From assembly GCA_016869695.1 (NCBI GenBank), contig VGDN01000089.1, positions 1-5,083 on the forward strand: a stretch of 5,083 nucleotides of DNA. The letters are read 5' to 3'. Below the pieces are notes generated by a model. The model saw nothing but the letters and a program-made list of their open reading frames with translations, was not told where the DNA came from and made no database searches. This DNA is from Alphaproteobacteria bacterium. GTDB lineage: Bacteria > Pseudomonadota > Alphaproteobacteria > Rickettsiales > UBA1997. Below, piece by piece: positions 1 through 5,083 of the stretch (position 1 is its first letter; each line of letters opens with the position of its first letter). A program made the position numbers and the translations under genes.

Positions 1-117
1 AGAAATTTTTTCATAATTTTAATTTGTCATTAAGCCCTCTTTGTAAAAGATGGTGGATCAATCGCACCAGTGATTGAGACGGGTGATTTAAAATTGGTAA
101 ACTGTCTTGGGCAACCT

Positions 118-208
118 CGTCATCCTTGAATCCGTAGGATTCGAGGATCTCATTAGTTCATCCTTCGTTACTTCCCGAGATCCTCGACGCTACGCGTCAA
201 GGATGACG
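118..208. repeat. 91-bp palindromic repeat able to fold into a three-armed structure
   Basis: The ends are exact inverted repeats: CGTCATCCTTGA at 118-129 and TCAAGGATGACG at 197-208. A second pair lies inside: CGAGGATCTC at 142-151 and GAGATCCTCG at 177-186. Two side hairpins sit between the stems: GAATCC-GTA-GGATTC at 128-142 and GACGC-TAC-GCGTC at 186-198. The 25-nt centre carries another copy of the terminal motif TCATCCTT (158-165; compare 120-127). All pairings were read directly from the sequence. The architecture resembles the dispersed palindromic elements known from Rickettsia and related alphaproteobacteria, which is a comparison from general knowledge. It lies just downstream of miaB, where it could influence the 3' end of the minus-strand transcript. 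No transposase is visible, so if it is mobile it would be a non-autonomous, MITE-like element. Confidence 0.8.
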
Positions 209-218
209 GTTGTAGATT

Positions 219-232
219 CCCGCTTGCGCGGG
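219..232. repeat. short GC hairpin downstream of miaB
   Basis: CCCGC at 219-223 pairs with GCGGG at 228-232 around a 4-nt loop. On the minus strand the loop reads GCAA, a GNRA-type tetraloop. It begins 9 nt past the miaB stop codon and 10 nt from the edge of the larger palindrome at 118-208. The strand leaving the hairpin in the miaB direction has no run of T, so it does not qualify as a standard intrinsic terminator. It may stabilise the miaB mRNA end or be part of a composite dispersed repeat. Confidence 0.55.
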
Positions 233-241
233 TTAGTAGGC

Positions 242-1606
242 TCAAAGCTTTCCTACCAAACTACTCGGCCTACTCTTCAAAATTTTTACCTCCGCGATTT
301 TGCCGAAGTATTTTTTGGCTTCCGCTTCCGAATCGACGTCGACGATTACGGATTGGAGGTAAGGGGATTTGCCCCACAACTGAATCTTTTCGCCGACTTT
401 TGACTTCTTCGATTTTGGCGCTTCGCGTTCGAAGAGGACTGGCGTTACTTGGCCTTCGGATTTTTGGTTGAACTCGATTTGTTGTTCCGTCAGCAACTTT
501 TGTAACTCAGCTAAACGCGCATCTTTTACGGATTCTTCGACTTGAATTTTAGCATCCGCAGCTGGCGTTCCCGGGCGTGGGGAATATTTGAAGGAGTAGC
601 ATTGGGTGAAGGTGATTTTGCGCACCAAATCCATTGTGTCTTCAAAATCACGATCAGTTTCTCCTGGGAAGCCGACAATGAAATCAGACGACAAACCCAT
701 GTCTGGTCTGGCGGCGCGGAGTTTTTCGATGATTTTGAAATAGTCTTGTCTTGTGTGTTTGCGATTCATTCCTTTCAAGACGGCATTGGCGCCGGACTGA
801 ATTGGAAGGTGCAAGAAAGGCATTAATTTTTCGATGTCGCGGTGGGCGGCGAACAAGTCGTCAGACATGTCGCGAGGGTGAGATGTGGTGTAGCGAATGC
901 GTTTTACGGCGTCGATTTTGGCGGTTTCTTCGATTAGTTTGGCGAGGCTTGCGGGTGCGCCGGTCGCGTCTAGGCCGTGGTAGGCGTTTACATTTTGGCC
1001 GAGGAAATAAATTTCGGAAACGCCTTGGTCGACTAGGCGTTTGGCGTCATCAACAATCTTCGAAACTTCGCGGGAATATTCGGCGCCTCTTGTGTAAGGC
1101 ACGACGCAGAATGTGCAGAATTTGTCGCAGCCTTCTTGAACGGTGACAAAGGCCGAGGCCCCTACTCCTGTTTTGCTTTCGGGCAAGACGTCAAATTTAT
1201 TATCGGGAACGAAATCTAGATTAATCTGTTTTTTCTTTTCGCGGATCATCTTCCCAACCAGATCTGGCAAGGTTTGGTAGCTTTCAGGCCCAACAATAAT
1301 ATCGACAACTTTCGAACGTTTGAAAATCTCCTCACCTTCCGCTTGTGCCACGCAACCAGCAACGGCAACGATCATCTGACTTCCGCTTTCTTCCTTTTTA
1401 TTTTTGTGCGGACGAATTCGCCCCAAATCAGAAAATAATTTTTCCGAAGCTTTTTCGCGAATGTGGCAGGTGTTGATGATCACCATATCCGCACCTTCCG
1501 GCGAGTCGATTGTTTCGTAACCAACATTCTCCATCAAATCCTGCATACGATCAGAGTCGTAAACATTCATCTGACAGCCATAGGTTTTGATGTGCAGTTT
1601 TTTCAT
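242..1606 (-). CDS. miaB: MiaB, tRNA-2-methylthio-N6-dimethylallyladenosine synthase
   Basis: This cytoplasmic radical-SAM methylthiotransferase adds the 2-methylthio group to N6-isopentenyladenosine at position 37 of tRNAs reading UNN codons. The 454-residue protein is full length for the family. The N-terminal MTTase domain begins with KTYGCQMN and carries the three conserved cysteines C11, C47 and C85 that bind one 4Fe-4S cluster. The radical-SAM core has the CxxxCxxC motif at C160, C164 and C167 (EGCDKFCTFCVVPYTRG), followed by FLGQNVNAY and the FIVGFPGET segment near 309-317. A C-terminal TRAM-like RNA-binding domain covers about 380-445. The ATG start gives the typical MKKLHIKTYGCQMN opening. 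It lies 13 nt after the stop of the LRR gene, so the two are probably co-transcribed. Only a weak A-rich ribosome-binding region precedes it. YTRGAEYSRE fits MiaB better than the paralogues RimO or MtaB. Confidence 0.97.
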   Translation of the reverse strand: MKKLHIKTYGCQMNVYDSDRMQDLMENVGYETIDSPEGADMVIINTCHIREKASEKLFSDLGRIRPHKNKKEESGSQMIVAVAGCVAQAEGEEIFKRSKVVDIIVGPESYQTLPDLVGKMIREKKKQINLDFVPDNKFDVLPESKTGVGASAFVTVQEGCDKFCTFCVVPYTRGAEYSREVSKIVDDAKRLVDQGVSEIYFLGQNVNAYHGLDATGAPASLAKLIEETAKIDAVKRIRYTTSHPRDMSDDLFAAHRDIEKLMPFLHLPIQSGANAVLKGMNRKHTRQDYFKIIEKLRAARPDMGLSSDFIVGFPGETDRDFEDTMDLVRKITFTQCYSFKYSPRPGTPAADAKIQVEESVKDARLAELQKLLTEQQIEFNQKSEGQVTPVLFEREAPKSKKSKVGEKIQLWGKSPYLQSVIVDVDSEAEAKKYFGKIAEVKILKSRPSSLVGKL

Positions 1607-1619
1607 TTTATTGGATCTT

Positions 1620-2501
1620 TTACTGTACAGGGTCAGCGAATACGCCGCTTGAATAGGTGCTGCATTTTAAAAATTCGGAAACATGTTTTTTCGCAGATTT
1701 TCCCAGGGTTGAATCCAGATCTAACACGATGATTTGCGGCAAAAACATAGATGTTGTGACCAGCTGTCTAGTCGCATCACTACCAATCATATTCCACTTC
1801 AGATCAAGAATTTGCAGGCTAGTCATTCGTGGCATCACCGACATGGCGAAGCGCTTAACCGAAACGTCAGTGAGGTTGTTTTTCTGCAGGCTAAGTATTT
1901 GCAAATTCTTCAGATTGGCGATGCCATAATTCATCAAGCTGCCAAAACCGTCATCGCCCAAATCGTTACCGCCGAGATAAAGTACGCGCAGATTCTTCAT
2001 GCTTCCGATCACACCCCCAAGCATTCTGGCATCGCTCGCATCAAATCTCATGTCGCTTAAATCAAGAATCTGAATCTGGTTGGCGAGATTGGTTAGGATG
2101 TAATTTATCAGCATCCGCTTGTCTGGAATGCTACTGCCACCAAGATATAAATCGGTCACATTAACCATGCGCGGAACTAGTTGATTCAGCTTTGTTAGAT
2201 CATTTTTGCTGAAGTTGGCCTTACGAAGATCAAGGCTGTTTATATTAGGAAAATGTGGCGTTGTTAATATCATATCGAGCATCTCAGAAAGCGGCAATCC
2301 ATTCTCCTCTAGGGACAGGCTTGATGAGCGCGATTTTATGATCGACAACTGAGATTGATTTGATGCTGAACAATTTCCCTGCGTCTCAATCCAAGCACGA
2401 TTTAGATCAGTGGGATAGGCACTAGGATTGTCCCAAAAGCGGTTGACTTGGGCGTGAGCTGAAGAGGCAAAAATAGTGAGTAATAAAAAAAGAAATCTCA
2501 T
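1620..2501 (-). CDS. Secreted leucine-rich-repeat protein
   Basis: No specific family is recognised; this is a 293-residue exported LRR protein. Residues 1-17 form a clear Sec signal peptide: a positive N-terminus, a Leu/Phe-rich core, and AHA followed by Q at the predicted cleavage site. From about residue 87 there are at least seven repeats of about 26-30 residues of the type LxxLdLxxNxL. Examples begin at INSLDLRKANF (87), IQILDLSDMRF (143), LRVLYLGGNDL (171), LQILSLQKNNL (200) and LQILDLKWNMI (229). The repeat length and helical second halves fit the ribonuclease-inhibitor-like class, usually a protein-binding scaffold. The only cysteines, C44 and C280, flank the repeats and could form a capping disulfide in the periplasm or outside the cell. 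The start overlaps the upstream stop as ATGA, with GTGGA as a plausible Shine-Dalgarno, suggesting translational coupling. There is no membrane anchor or enzymatic domain. The role is unknown; a host- or envelope-directed binding protein is inference. Confidence 0.85.
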   Translation of the reverse strand: MRFLFLLLTIFASSAHAQVNRFWDNPSAYPTDLNRAWIETQGNCSASNQSQLSIIKSRSSSLSLEENGLPLSEMLDMILTTPHFPNINSLDLRKANFSKNDLTKLNQLVPRMVNVTDLYLGGSSIPDKRMLINYILTNLANQIQILDLSDMRFDASDARMLGGVIGSMKNLRVLYLGGNDLGDDGFGSLMNYGIANLKNLQILSLQKNNLTDVSVKRFAMSVMPRMTSLQILDLKWNMIGSDATRQLVTTSMFLPQIIVLDLDSTLGKSAKKHVSEFLKCSTYSSGVFADPVQ

Positions 2502-3151
2502 TTAGATCCACAAATTGTTACGATTTCAAAACTTGCTAAAACCTTACCGTCATTGGTTTGATAAAGCTTACGATAATTCTCTAAAATTTTATTTAGGAAT
2601 TTCTTGGTGACGAAGCGGCGTGAGCGCTGATGTAAAATATTACCCTGCCCTAAATTTTTTAAGTCCTTTAGCAGAGCGAATGTATCAGCATATTCAACCG
2701 TGATGCGATCGACATCAGAAATTGGATTTTGGAATCCAGCCTTTTGTAACAAGGCAGCGGCGGTTTTTACATCAATCAGTGGCGGCATTCTTGGCGATAT
2801 TCCGCCGTAAACTTCATTCTCACTTTGTCGCAAAACCTGCGCGAGCTCAGCTAGATTTTCTTCGCCAAAGAAGCTAGCGATGAAGCTCCCGCCTGGCTGC
2901 AAAGCAGTTTTTACTTTTAGCAGATATTGTGGGATGTCGTTGATGAAATGAAAATCGAGGAGACTAAAAATAAGATCGTAAGAGTTTGCTTGGTAGGAGA
3001 AATCCTCATCCTCCAACTGCAAAACATTCACAAATTCACGGTTGAGTAATTCGAGATTTTCATGCAAGCGACGTGAAATTTCTTGCCGTAAAAAATGATT
3101 TTTATCCGCCCGTCGACGGTTCTGCCACAAGAGCTCGCGGTCAAATAACAT
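2498..3151 (-). CDS. BioC/NDUFAF5-like methyltransferase-fold protein, apparently lacking the SAM-binding motif
   Basis: The 217-residue protein resembles the group containing BioC-annotated alphaproteobacterial methyltransferases and mitochondrial NDUFAF5, a complex I assembly factor that hydroxylates an arginine of NDUFS7. Matching landmarks are the opening LFDRELLWQNRRRA, then SYDLIFSLLDFHFINDIPQYL (57-77, written in full as the motif IV region), LQPGGSF (84-90), FFGEENLAEL (94-103), GGISPRMPPLIDV (116-128), LLQKAGF (134-140), LKDLKNLGQGN (161-171) and the end ASFEIVTI. Family members are usually about 250-300 residues. Here NREFVNVLQL (38-47), where motif I (DLGCGxG) should begin, runs straight into EDEDF and SYDLI. 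Motif I and the acidic motif II loop are therefore absent, about 40 residues by comparison from memory, so SAM binding is doubtful. I chose the ATG at 3151 because the family begins near this point; an upstream TTG at 3181 would push further into comF. The stop overlaps the LRR start by 4 nt. Confidence 0.75.
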   Translation of the reverse strand: MLFDRELLWQNRRRADKNHFLRQEISRRLHENLELLNREFVNVLQLEDEDFSYQANSYDLIFSLLDFHFINDIPQYLLKVKTALQPGGSFIASFFGEENLAELAQVLRQSENEVYGGISPRMPPLIDVKTAAALLQKAGFQNPISDVDRITVEYADTFALLKDLKNLGQGNILHQRSRRFVTKKFLNKILENYRKLYQTNDGKVLASFEIVTICGSK

Positions 3152-3152
3152 G
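3149..3152. other. Shared CATG: overlapping divergent start codons
   Basis: The palindromic tetranucleotide CATG contains the comF start on the plus strand (3150-3152) and the start of the methyltransferase-like gene on the minus strand (3151-3149). Neither side has a good Shine-Dalgarno: GGTCAAATAAC precedes comF and AAAAGTTTTTTC precedes the other gene. Any promoter for one gene must lie inside the coding sequence of the other. One weak candidate for the minus-strand gene is TTGGCA (3200-3195) with an AT-rich block around 3176-3168, but its spacing is poor. Both starts are predictions. Confidence 0.6.
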
Positions 3153-3854
3153 AAAAAACTTTTAGAGATTTTATTCCCCAATCATTGTTTGTTCTGCCAA
3201 GAAATAATCAACCGCGAAGCCTTGTTCTGCGAACACTGCTGGCCAAAACTCAAATTCATCACCGAGCCAAAATGTCAGATTTGCTCCTATCCTTTTGAGA
3301 TCGAAATCAAACATATGAAACCCCTCTGCGCTACTTGCCTGACTAAGCCGCCAGCCTATGACAAGGCGGTGACGATTTTCCTCTACAACGACATCATCCG
3401 CAAAGCGATCAGCGACTTAAAATATAATGACCAAATCTTTCTGGCGAAGAAATTCGCCCGGCTTTTGCGTGAAAAAGCCAAAAATGAAATCGCTGATTGT
3501 GACTTGATTGGCGCCGTTCCGCTGCATATCAAAAAATTACAAAAACGAAAATTTAATCAGGCGGTTTTGATTGGAAAAAATTTGGGAAAAGAAAAATTTG
3601 TAACGGATTTGCTCCAGCGAGTTGCCGACACAACCCCACAGGTCACGCTCAAATACAAGGAGCGGAAGAAAAATCTGAAACGCGCTTTTTTGGTGAATGC
3701 CAAATATCGCAACTCGCTTCGTGGCAAAACAATCTTACTGATCGACGATGTCATGACCACTGGCGCAACTCTTGAAAACTGCGCAAAAGCACTGAGAAAA
3801 TGCGGCGCCGCTAAAATCACCACATTAACAATCGCGAAAACTGTTTTTGATTAA
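3150..3854 (+). CDS. comF: ComF family protein, phosphoribosyltransferase fold with double zinc finger
   Basis: This 234-residue protein is full length for the ComF/GntX family, which is linked to DNA uptake or use of external DNA in naturally competent bacteria and is widespread in non-competent ones. The N-terminus has two four-cysteine zinc-binding sets: C13, C16, C27, C30 and C42, C45, C60, C63. The type I phosphoribosyltransferase domain follows. It has the family hallmark KRKFNQA at 132-138 (usually RGFNQ) and the PRPP-binding loop ILLIDDVMTTGAT at 195-207 with both conserved aspartates. ATG at 3150 gives the typical MKKLLEILFPNHCLFC opening. The stop TAA shares its last A with the start of the NDUFA12 homologue, implying one transcript. 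Proximity to a BioC/NDUFAF5-like gene is common in alphaproteobacteria (recalled, not searched). The exact substrate and whether the host is competent are unknown. Confidence 0.93.
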   Translation: MKKLLEILFPNHCLFCQEIINREALFCEHCWPKLKFITEPKCQICSYPFEIEIKHMKPLCATCLTKPPAYDKAVTIFLYNDIIRKAISDLKYNDQIFLAKKFARLLREKAKNEIADCDLIGAVPLHIKKLQKRKFNQAVLIGKNLGKEKFVTDLLQRVADTTPQVTLKYKERKKNLKRAFLVNAKYRNSLRGKTILLIDDVMTTGATLENCAKALRKCGAAKITTLTIAKTVFD

Positions 3855-4174
3855 TGAAAATCTGCCCATTCAACAAATTCTTCATCAAGCTCTTCTCCAA
3901 TAAAATTGGTGAGGATGAGTTCGGTAACGAATATTTTTTGCACAAAAAAAACGGTAAAAGATTCGTGATTTATAATGGTTGTACCGAGGCTTCTAAAGTG
4001 CCGATGGAGTGGCATGGATGGCTGCATTACACAACCGACATTGTACCTTTACAAATCAATACTCACCGTTTTTCTTGGCAAAAAATTCACCTACCAAACC
4101 TAACCGGAACCAAAAATTCTTACTCTCCGAAAAACTCAACCAGTCAACAATATCAAGCGTGGAAACCGGAATAA
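3854..4174 (+). CDS. NDUFA12 homologue, accessory subunit of NADH:ubiquinone oxidoreductase (complex I)
   Basis: This 106-residue protein belongs to the NDUFA12/B17.2 family, which in bacteria is essentially an alphaproteobacterial trait and is shared with mitochondria. The subunit sits at the junction of the peripheral and membrane arms of complex I on the cytoplasmic side. Signature segments are IGEDEFGNEYF (18-28), RFVIYNG (36-42), VPMEWHGWLHY (49-59), HLPNLTGT (79-86), SYSP (89-92) and the terminal YQAWKPE. The length is typical for bacterial members, so it appears complete. It starts on the last base of the comF stop (TAATG) without its own Shine-Dalgarno, which suggests translational coupling to comF. 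The order NDUFA12, mlaD, DUF2155 is frequent in alphaproteobacteria (from general knowledge) and supports both the call and the taxonomic placement. Confidence 0.93.
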   Translation: MKICPFNKFFIKLFSNKIGEDEFGNEYFLHKKNGKRFVIYNGCTEASKVPMEWHGWLHYTTDIVPLQINTHRFSWQKIHLPNLTGTKNSYSPKNSTSQQYQAWKPE

Positions 4175-4177
4175 TTA

Positions 4178-4205
4178 GTGCATAGTTGTCAGTGCCCAGT
4201 GCTCA
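4178..4205. repeat. Degenerate inverted arm of the heptamer array
   Basis: Four consecutive 7-bp units read GTGCATA, GTTGTCA, GTGCCCA and GTGCTCA. The last is the exact reverse complement of TGAGCAC, the unit repeated at 4221-4262. The others differ from it by 1 or 2 bases, with divergence increasing away from the centre. Aligned against four direct copies, 23 of 28 positions can pair. The inner 19 nt (4188-4206) match 4220-4238 at 17 of 19 positions. The intervening 4206-4220 would form the loop and includes a possible relic copy, TGAGAGC, at 4213-4219. Confidence 0.7.
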
Positions 4206-4219
4206 GAGTTTATGAGAGC

Positions 4220-4263
<44 letters not shown>

Positions 4264-4269
4264 AAATAA

Positions 4270-4737
4270 ATGAATAAGAACAGCAATTATTTCGAAGTCA
4301 TCGTCGGAACTTTTGTTCTGCTTTGTACGGCATTTTTTTTCTTCAACTCTTTTCGTAGCGCCAAAGTCAGCAGCTCCACTGGCTACTTCCTAATCGCTAA
4401 ATTCGACAATGCTGACGGGCTTAATGCCGGCAGCGATGTCAAAATATCCGGTGTAAAAATCGGCACGGTAGAAGAACAAATCCTCGATTTAAAAACTTTC
4501 CGCGCTGCACTTCGGCTAAACATCAACAAGTCTGTTGAGCTACCATCTGACTCTTCTGCCAAGATAGTTTCGGAAGGATTGCTTGGCTCGAAATATCTGG
4601 CGATCACTCCCGGCGGCGATGATGAAAATCTCAAGAATGGTGACGAAATTCAGTTCACTCAATCTTCCGTAAATTTCGAAGAGCTGCTCGGCAAATTCAT
4701 CTTCAGCGACAAGGACAAGAACAATGAAAATAAGTAG
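4270..4737 (+). CDS. mlaD: MlaD family protein (MCE domain), phospholipid-transport substrate-binding subunit
   Basis: MlaD is the inner-membrane-anchored periplasmic component of the Mla ABC system (MlaFEDB), which moves phospholipids between the outer and inner membranes. The 155-residue protein has one N-terminal membrane segment (about 8-26, YFEVIVGTFVLLCTAFFFF) and one MCE domain (about 38-115). The MCE domain shows FDNADGLNAGSDVKISGVKIGTV and the hydrophobic-loop region SEGLLGSKYLAITPGG (101-116), followed by a short charged tail. This is a normal length for alphaproteobacterial MlaD. No MlaE or MlaF gene is visible here; in many alphaproteobacteria those lie elsewhere. The start is fixed by the conserved NYFEVIVG opening and by a TAA immediately upstream. 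No clear Shine-Dalgarno is present because the heptamer array ends just before it. The gene overlaps the following DUF2155 gene by 14 nt. Confidence 0.93.
   Translation: MNKNSNYFEVIVGTFVLLCTAFFFFNSFRSAKVSSSTGYFLIAKFDNADGLNAGSDVKISGVKIGTVEEQILDLKTFRAALRLNINKSVELPSDSSAKIVSEGLLGSKYLAITPGGDDENLKNGDEIQFTQSSVNFEELLGKFIFSDKDKNNENK
4711..4715 (+). promoter_or_regulatory. Shine-Dalgarno for the DUF2155 gene
   Basis: AAGGA lies 8 nt before the ATG at 4724, inside the end of mlaD. It is the best-placed ribosome-binding site in the plus-strand set. It supports the overlapping start at 4724, whose product opens directly with a signal peptide. Confidence 0.65.
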
Positions 4738-5083
4738 TCTAATAGCCATCTCCCTCCTGTTGTCTTGGAGCGCGTTGGCCCAAGAAACAAACCCAGAAAA
4801 TATTGATCCTACACGCTTCACCAACTCTTCTCAAATTCAGATTCTAAACAAAATCACCGCCAAAACTTCACTGCTGACCATCAAAACCGGTGACAAAATG
4901 AAATTCGGTAGCTTAGTCATCGTGGCACGCAAATGCTGGCAAGCGCCACTAGATCAGAAACCCGAAAGTAAAATTTTTCTCGACGTCTCTGAAATCAAAA
5001 ATGACGAACAAGATCAGTCACGCGAAATACCAATTTTTTCCGGCTGGATGTTCGCCTCCAGCCCTTCAATTGCCAGCATCGAA
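4724..5083 (+). CDS. DUF2155 domain-containing secreted protein (3' end cut by window)
   Basis: The reading frame is open from the ATG at 4724 to the last base, giving 120 residues without a stop. Residues 1-19 are a Sec signal peptide (hydrophobic core, ALA followed by Q). The mature part carries the DUF2155 pattern: IQILNKITAKTSLLTIKTGD (38-57), then FGSLVIVARKCWQAP (61-75) with C71, FLDVSEI (85-91) and the hallmark FSGWMFASSPSIASIE (105-120). Family members usually continue for some 10-20 residues with a VYDVWVxxC-like end, so only the C-terminus is missing. The function is not established; location after mlaD and export suggest a periplasmic or outer-membrane role. The start overlaps the mlaD end by 14 nt and has a good Shine-Dalgarno at 4711-4715. 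Confidence 0.9.
   Translation, partial: MKISSLIAISLLLSWSALAQETNPENIDPTRFTNSSQIQILNKITAKTSLLTIKTGDKMKFGSLVIVARKCWQAPLDQKPESKIFLDVSEIKNDEQDQSREIPIFSGWMFASSPSIASIE

Noticed and set aside
1..14. Possible start of another minus-strand gene (ATG at 14-12, M-K-K-F)
   Set aside because: Only four codons are visible and the nearest AG-rich stretch is too far away. It cannot be supported within the window.
118..208. tRNA or tRNA-like gene, because of the cloverleaf-type fold
   Set aside because: There is no anticodon arm, no coherent D-arm or T-arm consensus in register, and no acceptor geometry. The two-fold symmetry fits a palindromic element better.
107..403. Plus-strand open frame of 98 codons through the palindromic repeat and the end of miaB
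   Set aside because: It starts at a non-ATG codon, reads through the structured repeat and then antisense through the miaB TRAM domain. No family is recognisable.
542..1146. Plus-strand open frames at 542-826 and 751-1146
   Set aside because: They are antisense to the highly conserved radical-SAM region of miaB, overlap each other, and have compositionally odd, Arg-rich or Trp/Phe-rich products.
1463..2060. Plus-strand open frames antisense to the miaB start and the LRR gene
   Set aside because: No recognisable domains. The opposite strand has a coherent signal peptide and LRR pattern.
3152..3181. Upstream TTG start adding ten residues to the methyltransferase-like protein
   Set aside because: Family members begin close to the LFDR segment, TTG is a poor start, no Shine-Dalgarno is visible, and the extension would lie inside comF.

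Overview
The window looks like chromosomal DNA of an alphaproteobacterium. The markers are a bacterial NDUFA12 homologue (complex I accessory subunit), a DUF2155 protein directly after a single-domain MlaD, and a methyltransferase-like protein of the BioC/NDUFAF5 group next to ComF. Moderate to low GC (judged by eye, not computed), a palindromic dispersed-type repeat and a secreted leucine-rich-repeat (LRR) protein would suit a host-associated or streamlined lineage such as Rickettsiales or Holosporales. That finer placement is inference.

Layout. Positions 1-241 hold no gene I can support. They contain a 91-bp palindromic repeat able to fold into a three-armed structure (118-208) and a small GC hairpin (219-232). 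From 3151 leftwards runs a tight minus-strand set: a methyltransferase-like protein, a secreted LRR protein overlapping it by 4 nt, and miaB 13 nt further on. From 3150 rightwards runs a plus-strand set: comF, the NDUFA12 homologue (1-nt overlap), then a 95-nt gap filled by a mirrored array of 7-bp repeats, then mlaD and a DUF2155 protein (14-nt overlap) that is cut by the window end. The two sets diverge from a single CATG in which both start codons lie, so there is no intergenic space between them.

Functions. MiaB modifies tRNA. ComF is a predicted phosphoribosyltransferase-fold protein with zinc fingers. The NDUFAF5-like and NDUFA12-like proteins both point to respiratory complex I, one to assembly and one to structure. 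MlaD and DUF2155 belong to the cell envelope, MlaD in phospholipid transport. The secreted LRR protein is the odd member.

The points most worth a second look are the methyltransferase-like protein that appears to lack its SAM-binding motif, the shared CATG start, the mirrored heptamer array directly before mlaD, and the exported LRR protein inserted in front of miaB. I do not see a complete novel multi-gene system such as a defence island or a CRISPR locus.
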